In this document: piece after piece, positions 1 to 8,182 of the stretch
How the letters are laid out: every line of letters starts with the position of its first letter
Position numbering within the stretch: the first letter of the stretch is position 1
DNA from: Bacillota bacterium
GTDB lineage: Bacteria; Bacillota; Bacilli; Alicyclobacillales; SLC66
Assembly (NCBI GenBank): GCA_021846145.1
Contig: JAJZCJ010000005.1
Location: forward strand, 1-34,023
Direction: 5' to 3'
Length of the DNA: 34,023 nucleotides
The notes under the pieces: generated by a model
Database searches by the model: none
What the model saw: only the letters and a program-made list of their open reading frames with translations
What the model was told of the DNA's origin: nothing
Made by a program: the position numbers and the translations under genes

Positions 1-291
1 AATTCGCTTCGCTGTACCAGGGTAATACAAATAAAATACGGAGGATTCACCAATCGCTCGCTCTTGTGTCACTTCATCAAACAGCATTTCATAACGATCC
101 CATGTGCGAATGACTTCCGTGTTCATCCCTTCGTCCCCTGGTCCGTTAAATAGAAATGGAAAATCAGAGGTGGCAAAAAAGTTAGCTTCTCCGCGTGAAG
201 GTAAATAAATATCTGGGTGTTGAATCAGGAAACGATCAAGATAGCTGGTACCCGCTCTTGATGCACCCACCACGATAAAATTCGGAATCAA
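1..291 (-). CDS. Sulfotransferase domain protein (partial, C-terminus outside window)
   Basis: This is the N-terminal 97 codons of a PAPS-dependent sulfotransferase. The protein opens with NFIVVGASRAGTSYL, the 5'-phosphosulfate-binding loop (GxxRxGTS) of the family. It continues through a QHPDIYLPSRGEANFF segment to a GESSVFYLYYP motif, which matches the second PAPS-binding region. The start chosen is TTG at 291, because AGGAGG lies 8 bases upstream and an in-frame stop is only about 20 codons further up. The acceptor substrate cannot be told from this part. A TATAAT hexamer at 339-344 could be the -10 box. The gene follows the secreted-protein gene on the same strand after about 100 bases. 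Confidence 0.85.
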   Translation of the reverse strand, partial: MIPNFIVVGASRAGTSYLDRFLIQHPDIYLPSRGEANFFATSDFPFLFNGPGDEGMNTEVIRTWDRYEMLFDEVTQERAIGESSVFYLYYPGTAKRI

Positions 292-338
292 ACCAAAAAA
301 GCCTCCTGGATTAGGAATTGGGACGTGTTTATTAAACC

Positions 339-344
339 ATTATA
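339..344 (-). promoter_or_regulatory. Possible -10 box (TATAAT) for the sulfotransferase gene
   Basis: A perfect TATAAT on the minus strand lies about 50 bases before the TTG start of the sulfotransferase gene. The best -35 candidate (TTGTTA, 360-365) has a short 15-base spacer, so the promoter call is weak. Confidence 0.3.
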
Positions 345-392
345 CGCATGCTCGCGCAATAACAATCATCAAGGTTCAATTTTGTGGGATTA

Positions 393-914
393 TTATGAGT
401 TGTGTATGGTGGTAAGAAACGATTGAATCAGATTGTTAAAATGAGGATCTGAATGCTCATTGTTAATAAGTATTTCACGCAATCCTTTTTCAAGTGCAGA
501 TAAGATGACGGTGTAGCTTGTGTGGTTGGCAAGGTGAAACACTAATTCGCGCCCTAGGATGGATGGTCTATCAGCAACTAACTGACGTTGTCCATACGCT
601 TGAATTAGGCGTGCGGCTTCTTGATCAACGGTGATGTTTGGAGTCTGATTGACTTCCACCCCTAGCAATAGCTCATAGTTCATTTTTGTGGGATCCAGTA
701 ACGCGCCCCCGGCAATTTGCACATTTGGGGAGCCATCATTTGCGGCAACAAAGTTTGTGGGATACGCAAAAGTAACTTGATGGTCAATCGTATGCAACTG
801 CCATCCAGTAGGGATCAAGTTATTAGGCGAGGCGTGTACAACCGCCGAAATGCCAACGCTGGCAAACAAAATGAGAATAGACAATATTGCCAACCAACGT
901 TTTAGATAATTCAT
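393..914 (-). CDS. Secreted protein of unknown function (signal peptide)
   Basis: The product is 173 residues from the ATG at 914, which has a purine-rich AAGGGGGCTAAGGGA stretch in front. A longer frame reaches back to 1082 but would overlap the divergent GerA gene and put extra residues before a clean signal peptide, so the inner start is preferred. Residues 1-30 have a basic start (MNYLKRW), a hydrophobic core and a plausible signal peptidase I site after VHA. The mature part (GWQLHTIDHQVTFAYPTNF) resembles small secreted beta-rich proteins of the PsbP-like type, but I do not recognise a named family with certainty. No lipobox is visible. It is divergent from the orphan GerA gene, so an envelope or spore role is possible but unproven. 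Confidence 0.7.
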   Translation of the reverse strand: MNYLKRWLAILSILILFASVGISAVVHASPNNLIPTGWQLHTIDHQVTFAYPTNFVAANDGSPNVQIAGGALLDPTKMNYELLLGVEVNQTPNITVDQEAARLIQAYGQRQLVADRPSILGRELVFHLANHTSYTVILSALEKGLREILINNEHSDPHFNNLIQSFLTTIHNS

Positions 915-1061
915 TCCCTTAGCCCCCTTGCTGGCACCCCTCATAGGTATAGACGAATCATTCGTATTAAAAGTTTCACCTTTTACCAAGAAAACTAAAC
1001 CTAATTGCGCATAGTTAATTGGTGTTTGTTGCAAACTTTGCAAGAAGAGGTGAGTTGATGA

Positions 1062-2561
1062 ATGAGCAATGATACCGAACAATCATTTCCTGAGATAGCT
1101 ACTCAACTTGAACAAAATGATGAATACTTAAAACAATTGCTAGGTATCGGTGTGAGTTGGGATATGCTCGCCAAACCTTTTGTGTTTTCTGACCAAAAAA
1201 TGACTGCGTATACAGCGAACGGGTTCTTTCTTACCATGAACATGGTGTTAATACTAGAGAATTTGGAACAAACGCTTCGGACATTTTTTCAGGTGCGCGG
1301 CAATGAGCCTTTTGAGGTGCAAGAAATGGTAGAATATCTCACTGTCACCGTCGGGTTTGTTCAAGTGCAAGCGGTAGACAAGATGAAAGATGCCGTGCGG
1401 TTTATTCTGTCTGGCCCACTAGTTCTATTCATTGATGGTAGTGCGGTAGCCGTGATGATTGATACTCGTATCTATCCAATGAGAAGCATTCAAGAACCGG
1501 AAGTGGAGCGCGTGGTACGTGGACCACGTGACGGATTTAATGAAGTAATGCTAATGAATGTGGCGCTCGTTCGTCGTCGTTTGAGGGATCCGCGACTGCG
1601 TGTAGAGTTGTTTCAAATCGGGAACCGATCCCAAACTGATGTAAGTCTATTATATCTCAAAGATGTGACTAACATGGATCTGGTAGGGGATATAAGGGAA
1701 AAAATAAAGTCGTTTAATATGGATATTGCAGCTATGGGGTCCCAAGCATTGACCGAATGGATTGGCCAAGTAAAATGGAATCCATATCCCATATTTCGTT
1801 ATACGGAAAGGCCAGATGTGACAGCTACAGGGTTAATGGAAGGACAAGTGGCCATCATAGTAGACACTACCCCAGAAGTGATGATTGGCCCGACCACACT
1901 TTTTCATCATATTCACCATCCAGACGATTATCAGAGCTATCCGGTGGTGGGACTCTATATGCGAATCTCCTCATTTTTTGGATTTTTATTTTCTGTTTTT
2001 GGACCGTCTATCTTTATTGTGCTTGCTGCGGAACATGATCATCTTCCAAAACAACTGCTGTTTTTAGGGACTTCCAAACCATTGCCGCTTTCTCTCGGAT
2101 TACAGTTTTTTATCACTCAAATTGTCGTTGATTTGTTTGAACGATCAGTGATCAATACACCGACGACTTTAGCAACAGCCATCAGTATCTTTGCTGCCAT
2201 CCTGTTTAGTCAATTTGCGGTGATGATGAATTTATTGTCGCCAGAGACGCTGTTTTTTGTCGGCACAGCGGCAGTTGCTCAATTCGCCACATCGTCTAGG
2301 GAGTTGGGAACGGCCAATCGTGTGTCCAGACTGTGGATGATTGTCATGGCGTGGGCATTTGGTGGCATAGGACTGATGATTGCCACCGTGACTTGGCTAA
2401 TCGTACTTTATCGCACTCGTTCGCTGGCGGTGCCTTACTTGTGGCCAATTGTGCCATTTAGTTGGAAGGGGTTAAAAGGATTATTTTCTCGGAATCCACT
2501 TTATCAATTAGGTAATATTTCTTATCCGGTTCGTCCACAAAAACCTATCTCTAAAAAATAA
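1062..2561 (+). CDS. Spore germination protein, GerA family (orphan A subunit)
   Basis: At 499 residues this is a full-length GerA-type germinant receptor subunit (GerAA/GerBA/GerKA family), an inner-membrane protein of the dormant spore. Visible family hallmarks are the N-terminal soluble domain with VVRGPRDGFNE (about residues 150-160), LKDVTN, the YTERPD...GLMEGQVAIIVDTTP segment, and a C-terminal half with about five membrane segments (roughly residues 305-460). The start is the ATG at 1062, 8 bases after AAGAGGTGA. Receptors normally need A, B and C subunits, but no GerB or GerC gene is next to this one. It could work with subunits encoded elsewhere, such as the GerB at 20661, or be a divergent orphan. 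A terminator for the opposite strand follows immediately. Confidence 0.93.
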   Translation: MSNDTEQSFPEIATQLEQNDEYLKQLLGIGVSWDMLAKPFVFSDQKMTAYTANGFFLTMNMVLILENLEQTLRTFFQVRGNEPFEVQEMVEYLTVTVGFVQVQAVDKMKDAVRFILSGPLVLFIDGSAVAVMIDTRIYPMRSIQEPEVERVVRGPRDGFNEVMLMNVALVRRRLRDPRLRVELFQIGNRSQTDVSLLYLKDVTNMDLVGDIREKIKSFNMDIAAMGSQALTEWIGQVKWNPYPIFRYTERPDVTATGLMEGQVAIIVDTTPEVMIGPTTLFHHIHHPDDYQSYPVVGLYMRISSFFGFLFSVFGPSIFIVLAAEHDHLPKQLLFLGTSKPLPLSLGLQFFITQIVVDLFERSVINTPTTLATAISIFAAILFSQFAVMMNLLSPETLFFVGTAAVAQFATSSRELGTANRVSRLWMIVMAWAFGGIGLMIATVTWLIVLYRTRSLAVPYLWPIVPFSWKGLKGLFSRNPLYQLGNISYPVRPQKPISKK

Positions 2562-2602
2562 AAAAAGGCAGGCTGTTGTATTTCAAACAGGAACAGCCTG
2601 CC
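2562..2602 (-). terminator. Rho-independent terminator of the DUF378 gene
   Basis: GGCAGGCTGTT (2567-2577) pairs perfectly with AACAGCCTGCC (2592-2602). Read on the minus strand, the 11-bp stem is followed by a run of T, as expected after the DUF378 gene ending at 2611. It may also slow plus-strand transcripts from the GerA gene. Confidence 0.85.
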
Positions 2603-2610
2603 CCAAATCG

Positions 2611-2808
2611 TCATGTTTCTCTGCGCACATCGCTAAAGAGTAAACTAATGGTGTAAATGCCTGCCAACCCCACCAAGGTATACACAACACGGCTCAAAAT
2701 GGCGGCAGGGCCACCAAAAATGGATGCGATCAGGTCGAATCGAAATAACCCAACCAACAACCAGTTTAGCGCGCCAATAATCACTAACACTAGCGCAAAT
2801 TTGTTCAT
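2611..2808 (-). CDS. DUF378 family small membrane protein
   Basis: This 65-residue protein has the DUF378 (YuzA-like) pattern: IIGALNWLLVGLFRFDLIASIFGG followed by SRVVYTLVGLAGIYTISLLF, which makes two membrane helices around a conserved GxxNWLxxGLFxFDL core. Two ATGs lie two codons apart. The second, at 2808, is chosen because AGGAGG sits 7 bases before it, while only one base separates it from the first. The function of the family is unknown, although it is common in Bacilli. It is a single-gene unit with its own terminator. Confidence 0.85.
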   Translation of the reverse strand: MNKFALVLVIIGALNWLLVGLFRFDLIASIFGGPAAILSRVVYTLVGLAGIYTISLLFSDVRRET

Positions 2809-2936
2809 GTACATCCCTCCTGTTACTTACATAGTATCTCCTGTCCATCGAAATTATCCCTCTCATTGAATGACAACATTTGTTGGTTGGCAAATGCAGA
2901 ATAATTTGAGATAGAGTAAAATAAAGGAGTGTTTGT

Positions 2937-2969
2937 ATGAGTCACGGTTGGTATGGTTACAGAAGTTGA
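2937..2969 (+). CDS. Possible 10-codon leader ORF before the fumarase gene
   Basis: AAAGGAG is followed 7 bases later by ATG and ten codons (MSHGWYGYRS) before TGA, ending 26 bases ahead of the fumarase start. The ribosome binding site is as good as those of the real genes nearby. It could be an upstream leader peptide or a very short Gly/Tyr-rich protein, but ten codons are too few to rule out chance. Confidence 0.25.
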   Translation: MSHGWYGYRS

Positions 2970-2995
2970 TTTAATGACAAAGTGGGGGATTTACG

Positions 2996-4516
2996 ATGAA
3001 GAACTTTAAGCAAAGTATGTTGGAATTAATCATAGACACGTCAACTAACTTGCCTCCTGACGTAAGAAAGGCATTGCTTTCGTCACAGGTTCGTGAAGAG
3101 GCGGGTTCTCGCGCGGCGATTGCGTTGAGAACTATTTTTGATAATGTCATTATGGCAGAGGAACTGCAAGGTCCCATTTGTCAGGATACGGGCATGCCAA
3201 CATTTGTTGTGCATACGCCAGTGGGCGCAAATCAACTGGTGATGGAGCGAGAGATTAAAGAAGCGGTGGCAGAAGCTACCCATTTGGGTAAGTTGAGAAC
3301 CAATTCGGTGGATTCGCTGACTGGTGAGAACACTGGTGACAACCTTGGGCCGGGCACTCCGGTGATCCATTTTCATCAATGGGAAAAAGATGATGTGGAA
3401 GTAAAATTAATTCTTAAAGGTGGAGGCTGTGAGAACAAGAACATTCAATACAGCTTGCCGATGGAGATCGATGGGCTTGGCAAGGCGGGGCGTGATCTTG
3501 ATGGGGTGCGCAAATGCATCTTGCACGCGGTCTATCAGGCGCAGGGACAAGGTTGCAGCGCAGGCTTTATTGGTGTGTCCATTGGCGGTGACCGCACCAC
3601 TGGGTATGACCATGCCAAGGGGCAATTATTTCGCAAGATGGACGATGTGAATCCCAACCCTGAGTTGGCTGAACTGGAAACGTACATTATGGATAAGGCG
3701 AATCAGCTGGGCATTGGCACGATGGGGTTTGGCGGCAATGTAACGCTGTTGGGATGTAAGATCGGCGCTCAGAACCGGCTTCCGGCAAGCTTTTTTGTCT
3801 CAGTGGCGTATAACTGCTGGGCATTCCGACGCCAAGGCATGTTGCTTGACGGGCAAACGGGTGAGCGCAAGGCGTGGCTGTACAAGGATGCGCAAGTGAA
3901 AATGCCAACATCGGAAACGCCTTCGTTCGGTGAGTCTGCGGTGGTGTTAAAGGCACCTATTTCAGAGGAGCAAATTCGTCAATTGAAGGTGGGGGATGTG
4001 GTCATCATCGCAGGAGCCATGCATACTGGCCGAGATGCGCTGCACAAGTATCTGATGACGAATGAGTCGCCTGTCGATTTGCAAGGTGGCGTGCTGTACC
4101 ACTGTGGGCCGGTGATGCTCAATGACGAGCAGGGTTGGCATGTCAAAGCGGCGGGACCAACTACTAGTTCTAGGGAAGAACCTTATCAGGCAGATATTAT
4201 CAAAAAATTCGGCTTAAAGGTAATCATCGGCAAAGGTGGCATGGGCGCAAAAACACTGGCGGGACTAGAGGAATATGGTGCTGTGTACCTTAATGCTATT
4301 GGCGGAGCGGCGCAATTTTATGCCAAATCAGTTACACAAGTGACTGGTGTTGATTTTCTGGAGCAGTTTGGCATTCCGGAAGCGATGTGGCACCTTGAAG
4401 TGGACGGATTTCCTGCCATTGTGACCATGGATTCGCATGGCAACAGTCTCCATGCTGAGGTGGACAAATCATCTAAAAAGAAGCTGGAAGCATTTGTAGA
4501 ACCTGTATTTAGCTAA
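2996..4516 (+). CDS. Fumarate hydratase, class I (single chain, [4Fe-4S])
   Basis: The enzyme converts fumarate and L-malate in the TCA cycle. Its 506 residues carry both halves of the class I family: the N-terminal Fe-S hydratase domain (to about residue 290) with GPICQDTGMPTF, and the C-terminal swivelling domain (from about 325) with GDVVIIAGAMHTGRDALHKYL, HCGPVM and GKGGMG. C62 (CQDTG), C187 (GQGCSAG) and C274 (YNCWAFRR) are the likely cluster ligands. The start is the ATG at 2996 after GGGGGA. Many aerobic Bacilli use class II FumC, so an oxygen-sensitive class I enzyme is worth noting. Tartrate dehydratase is a less likely alternative. A terminator follows at 4551. Confidence 0.9.
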   Translation: MKNFKQSMLELIIDTSTNLPPDVRKALLSSQVREEAGSRAAIALRTIFDNVIMAEELQGPICQDTGMPTFVVHTPVGANQLVMEREIKEAVAEATHLGKLRTNSVDSLTGENTGDNLGPGTPVIHFHQWEKDDVEVKLILKGGGCENKNIQYSLPMEIDGLGKAGRDLDGVRKCILHAVYQAQGQGCSAGFIGVSIGGDRTTGYDHAKGQLFRKMDDVNPNPELAELETYIMDKANQLGIGTMGFGGNVTLLGCKIGAQNRLPASFFVSVAYNCWAFRRQGMLLDGQTGERKAWLYKDAQVKMPTSETPSFGESAVVLKAPISEEQIRQLKVGDVVIIAGAMHTGRDALHKYLMTNESPVDLQGGVLYHCGPVMLNDEQGWHVKAAGPTTSSREEPYQADIIKKFGLKVIIGKGGMGAKTLAGLEEYGAVYLNAIGGAAQFYAKSVTQVTGVDFLEQFGIPEAMWHLEVDGFPAIVTMDSHGNSLHAEVDKSSKKKLEAFVEPVFS

Positions 4517-4530
4517 GTAATAAATATCTA

Positions 4531-5766
4531 TTACAAAAACGGCCATAACGGGGAGAGTATAAGCTCTCCCATTTTTTGTCCTAACGGACGATGCACCCAT
4601 TCTGCCAATTGCAACTCTTTGCAGTATGTTAGATCGTTTTGAAATATACTTTCCATGCTAGAGGCCATTTGTTGATCAAGAAACTCGACGTTGATTTCGT
4701 AGTTCCCCACTAAACTCAAACGGTCAAGATTGGCAGTTCCGATCGTTGTCCATTCTCCATCAATGGTGGCCGTTTTCGCGTGAATCATCGATCTCTGGTA
4801 TAGGAATACGCGCACCCCTTGCTTCAGACATCTTGTGAAAAACGTGCGTGCCAGCCAATCGGCGAGCAGGTGGTTGGAGCGTTCTGGTATCAACAACTGC
4901 ACGCTGACCCCGCGACTTGCTGCACGCAATAAGGAATGTAACACATAACGATCAGGGATGAAATAAGGTGTCGTCAGAAACACATGACTTTTCGCTAAGT
5001 CAATGGCATCAATATATAATGAACGAATGGGAAAAGTTAATTGAGCTGGGTTATTTTCGTAAAGACGAATATGGGGAATGATGGACGCTGGTGCAGGATC
5101 TAAGGGAAAACTTCGTTTGCCGGCGTGGTTGTTCCAAAAATTAGTGAAGGACACATATAAATTTTGTGCAATCGTACCTTCTGCACGAATATGTGTATCG
5201 CGCCATTTTTCGCCGTATAAATCGCCGATATTGTAGCCTCCGGTATAGCCGATCTTGCGATCAATTACCAGTACCTTGCGATGATCACGGGACCAGTGGC
5301 GAGGATCAAACACGTCAAATAATCTACGCCAAGATCGGTATATCAGTACATGAATTTTATTTGAAAACACTTTAAATGATCTGGGTACGACTAAATTAGC
5401 AAAACCGTCCAGAATGATGTAAACAGGAATTCCTTCATCCGCCTTTTTTGTCAAGACATCTTTGAAGCTGTGACCTATGGTATCCCCTTTCCAAATAAAC
5501 GATTCTAAGCAAATGGACTCTTTCGCTTCTTCAATGTCATGTAACATCGCATAGTATAAATCCATTCCATACGTGAAAATTTGCAAGTTATTTTCGTCAA
5601 TATCGACTAAAGGTTCACTTACTTCGCCAAAAGATAAGTGTGCTCTCCTTCTGCGAAATCTAGTCATAATTACTGAACTGATAATCACGATAATCTGCGA
5701 TACAATAATGAGGATAATCATGATGAGTAAAATTTTTCCGAGGAGCATAAATATCGGCAAGTCCAC
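4531..5766 (-). CDS. Cardiolipin synthase-like phospholipase D protein
   Basis: This 411-residue membrane-bound protein belongs to the PLD superfamily. It has one N-terminal membrane helix (about residues 8-36) ending in an Arg-rich patch, then two HKD catalytic motifs: HRKVLVID at 162-169, followed by GGYNIGD, and HAKTATID at 329-336, followed by GTANLD. This arrangement fits cardiolipin synthases, which join two phosphatidylglycerols. Bacillus Cls enzymes usually have two N-terminal helices and about 480-500 residues, so this is a short relative and another phosphatidyl transfer is possible. The GTG at 5766 has GGGGAG close in front, and ATG codon 7 is an alternative. Its 3' end overlaps the fumarase terminator. 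Confidence 0.85.
   Translation of the reverse strand: MDLPIFMLLGKILLIMIILIIVSQIIVIISSVIMTRFRRRRAHLSFGEVSEPLVDIDENNLQIFTYGMDLYYAMLHDIEEAKESICLESFIWKGDTIGHSFKDVLTKKADEGIPVYIILDGFANLVVPRSFKVFSNKIHVLIYRSWRRLFDVFDPRHWSRDHRKVLVIDRKIGYTGGYNIGDLYGEKWRDTHIRAEGTIAQNLYVSFTNFWNNHAGKRSFPLDPAPASIIPHIRLYENNPAQLTFPIRSLYIDAIDLAKSHVFLTTPYFIPDRYVLHSLLRAASRGVSVQLLIPERSNHLLADWLARTFFTRCLKQGVRVFLYQRSMIHAKTATIDGEWTTIGTANLDRLSLVGNYEINVEFLDQQMASSMESIFQNDLTYCKELQLAEWVHRPLGQKMGELILSPLWPFL
4551..4577 (+). terminator. Rho-independent terminator of the fumarase gene
   Basis: GGGAGAG (4551-4557) pairs with CTCTCCC (4564-4570), and six T residues follow. It lies inside the last codons of the converging phospholipase D gene, which ends at 4531. 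Confidence 0.8.
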
Positions 5767-5846
5767 TCACTCCCCACAGCTGAACTAAACCTATTAATCC
5801 TAGCCTAAATGTTATTCATTGTCAAAAAACCAAGGTTAATAAGAAT

Positions 5847-7331
5847 TTATTCTAAAGTAAATTCAGCCATGTTTTGTGAATGATGTTCCCCGTCGTTACG
5901 TGTGCTGTTTGAAGATCGGAAAATGGATATTAGCACGGCCAAGATACTTAGTATGGCCAGACTGATAATTGTCGTGTGAAATGCGCTCACCAGTACGTGT
6001 ATAGGGGCGCTATTTAATGTGAAGCCGAAAATAATAGTAATTCCCTGGAAAATAGCGAATGCTAGTGCGATTCCGGCGCTCTGTCCAAGTGATCGAGACA
6101 TGTTTAGCATGCCAGATGACACGCCAAGTGATTCATGGGGTGTGCTACCCATGACTGAACTGTTGTTTGGAGGGGTGAAAATACCCATTCCGACACCGAT
6201 AACGAATAGCAGAATGATCATTAAGATAAAGGAAGAAGTTGGCGTTAAAAACACTAAACAAAAGACGCCAATTAACATTAGTATGGCTCCCGCCATGGTG
6301 GGGATTTTTTCTCCTAAACGGTCTGCGATCCGCCCGGCAATAGGTGCGAGCATCATCATGCCAAGTGGCAATGGAGAAGTCAACAATCCTGAGTGAGCGG
6401 AGGATAAATGTAACGCTTCTTCAAGATAATACGGGATGATAAATAGGACTCCATACATCACGGCATAAGTGATGGCCCCTGAAAGGTTACCCCATGTTAA
6501 GTTAGTAATCTTAAAAAGGGAGAAGTCAATGATGGGGGCAGGATGTTTTTTTTCTTGTAAATAAAATCCAAAAATTAAAATAATGCCAAGTGCGATCGAG
6601 ATGATGATGACTGGAGAAGCCCAGCCACGTTCGTTGCCTTGGTTGATACCAAAAAGCAGAAAAACAAGGCTAACTGCAATCAAAAAAGCGCCTACAAAGT
6701 CAAAGGGACGCTTGATCTCGGGTTTCTTCAAAATGTCGCGCGGCAAAATCATGGCTGCCAGCAACGTGCCGATAATTCCCACTGGCACGTTAACGTAAAA
6801 TATTGATCTCCAGCCAAACGTGCCAATTAGAAATCCGCCGATGGTAGGTCCCAGTGATAGACCGACTGCTAGCGCGGTACCTTGTATGCCGATCGCCTTG
6901 CCTCGGGAACTTAATGGAACGGCTGCAGTGACAATGGCAATGCTGTTGGACTGCAAAAGTACGGCACCGATTGCTTGTAAAATTCTAGCGATAATTAAAA
7001 TTGTTAAATTAGGAGATGCACCACATATGGCAGAGCCAATAATAAAAACGGTAAATCCTAGTGTATATAACGGTCTGCGACCTACGATGTCAGCGACTCG
7101 TCCAAAAATCGCAAGCAGGGCAGTTAGGGTCAACAAATAGGCGAGCGCTACCCATGCTGTTACGCTGATTGACTGATGGAACTCGTGTGCAATGCTGGGT
7201 AATGCTACTGTGATAATACTAGTGTCTAACGCCGCCATAAACGCGCCTATAAATACGGTACCGACTACGTACCAAGGGTAATTTGGGCGGTTTTTAAAAA
7301 AAGCCAACGGGAGGTTATTTAACTTATTCAT
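5847..7331 (-). CDS. MFS drug:H+ antiporter, DHA2 (14-TM) family
   Basis: This 494-residue multidrug-type efflux protein is of the EmrB/QacA class. Motif D1-like FMAALDTSIITVALPSI lies in TM1, motif A GRVADIVGRRP sits between TM2 and TM3, and motif C (GLSLGPTIGGFL) lies in TM5 with the downstream WRSIFYVNVPVG. The hydrophobic pattern fits 14 helices. The ATG at 7331 is preferred to upstream in-frame codons because AAGGAGG sits 6-7 bases before it. It overlaps the end of the GntR gene by 8 bases, so the two are translationally coupled. Local repressor control and a dyad operator suggest induction by a small toxic compound, though the substrate cannot be read from the sequence. Confidence 0.92.
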   Translation of the reverse strand: MNKLNNLPLAFFKNRPNYPWYVVGTVFIGAFMAALDTSIITVALPSIAHEFHQSISVTAWVALAYLLTLTALLAIFGRVADIVGRRPLYTLGFTVFIIGSAICGASPNLTILIIARILQAIGAVLLQSNSIAIVTAAVPLSSRGKAIGIQGTALAVGLSLGPTIGGFLIGTFGWRSIFYVNVPVGIIGTLLAAMILPRDILKKPEIKRPFDFVGAFLIAVSLVFLLFGINQGNERGWASPVIIISIALGIILIFGFYLQEKKHPAPIIDFSLFKITNLTWGNLSGAITYAVMYGVLFIIPYYLEEALHLSSAHSGLLTSPLPLGMMMLAPIAGRIADRLGEKIPTMAGAILMLIGVFCLVFLTPTSSFILMIILLFVIGVGMGIFTPPNNSSVMGSTPHESLGVSSGMLNMSRSLGQSAGIALAFAIFQGITIIFGFTLNSAPIHVLVSAFHTTIISLAILSILAVLISIFRSSNSTRNDGEHHSQNMAEFTLE

Positions 7332-8073
7332 TGGCATCCTCCTTTTCAAGTTTTCTCGTTAATCGGACGCGATATTCATAAAATTTGGGTCGATACTTGG
7401 CAATGGAATATTCGATGGGTTGTCCGTTTTTGTCCCTAGTCACTCGTTCTACGTATAAGACAGCTTCACCAGGTTGACAATTGATCATTGACGCCGTGGC
7501 TTCGTCGGCGTTGACCGCGGAGATCATTTGCTCGCCTGCGGCTATTGAGATGCCGTGGGACTCAAGTACAGAATAAATGCTTGCGTTGCGCAGTGAATTT
7601 TCATCAATCAACGGTTGAATGGCTTCAGGTAAATAACTGATATCGGCCATAATCGGTTGCCCTTCTTCACAGATCGTCCGCGAAATTTTCACAACGTCTG
7701 CGCCTGCAAGGATGCGTAGGTGTAGGGCAACATCGGGTGATGCGGGTTCAATCTGGATTGTTAGCTTGCATATATTGGCCAATCGACCGTATAACTCCAA
7801 TTCTTCTCGAAATCCGTACAATGGAGAGGAGGTGAACAGTTGCTCTCTTTTCGCTACAAATGTCCCGCGTCCTTGCTTGCGCACGAGATACCCTGAGGCG
7901 ACCAAGTCTTGAAGAGCTTGGCGTATTGTCGTTCGAGAGACCTTGTGAGTGGCAATAAGCTCACTTTCACTGGGAATGAGGCTGCCTTCAGTCCATTCAC
8001 CTGATTCGATTCGTTCGAGAAGCCATGTTTTTACTTGTAAATACAGCGGATACCCGGCGCGTAGTTGCGTCAT
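7324..8073 (-). CDS. GntR family transcriptional regulator with UTRA domain (HutC subfamily)
   Basis: The 249-residue protein has a winged-helix domain at about 8-75 (YLQVKTWLLERIESGEW, SESELIATHKVSRTTIRQAL, GRGTFV). A UTRA effector domain follows from about 90 to 240 and ends in the usual YRPKFYEYRVRL strand pattern. UTRA domains bind small ligands and release DNA. The gene is first in an operon with the efflux protein, which it most likely represses together with itself through the dyad at 8092-8113. The start is the ATG at 8073, with GAGAGGA upstream at a rather long spacing. Confidence 0.9.
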   Translation of the reverse strand: MTQLRAGYPLYLQVKTWLLERIESGEWTEGSLIPSESELIATHKVSRTTIRQALQDLVASGYLVRKQGRGTFVAKREQLFTSSPLYGFREELELYGRLANICKLTIQIEPASPDVALHLRILAGADVVKISRTICEEGQPIMADISYLPEAIQPLIDENSLRNASIYSVLESHGISIAAGEQMISAVNADEATASMINCQPGEAVLYVERVTRDKNGQPIEYSIAKYRPKFYEYRVRLTRKLEKEDANE

Positions 8074-8091
8074 GAGTCTCTTGTCCTCTCA

Positions 8092-8113
8092 TTATAATGT
8101 TATGACATTATAA
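8092..8113. promoter_or_regulatory. Perfect dyad, likely operator of the GntR-efflux operon
   Basis: TTATAATGT (8092-8100) and ACATTATAA (8105-8113) form a perfect 9-bp inverted repeat with a 4-base spacer. Both arms contain TATAAT-like hexamers, so bound repressor would cover the -10 region. It sits about 20 bases before the GntR start, the usual place for autoregulation. Confidence 0.65.
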
Positions 8114-8142
8114 TAACCGAAGAACATTTAATTGCCAATAGT

Positions 8143-8174
8143 AAAAAGGAAAAAGGTCGTGGTGACCTTTTTCC
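8143..8174 (-). terminator. Rho-independent terminator of the 65-residue membrane protein gene
   Basis: GGAAAAAGGTC (8148-8158) and GACCTTTTTCC (8164-8174) pair perfectly over 11 bp with a 5-base loop. On the minus strand five T residues follow the stem. It separates the upstream minus-strand gene from the GntR operon. Confidence 0.8.
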
Positions 8175-8182
8175 ACAAAAGT

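Noticed and set aside
915..1082. N-terminal extension of the secreted protein gene to 1082
   Set aside because: It would overlap the divergent GerA start and place 56 extra residues before a normal signal peptide; the inner ATG at 914 has a purine-rich upstream stretch.
6019..7140. Plus-strand ORFs opposite the efflux gene
   Set aside because: Low-complexity Met/Pro/Ile-rich translations antisense to a clear membrane protein gene are reverse-frame shadows.
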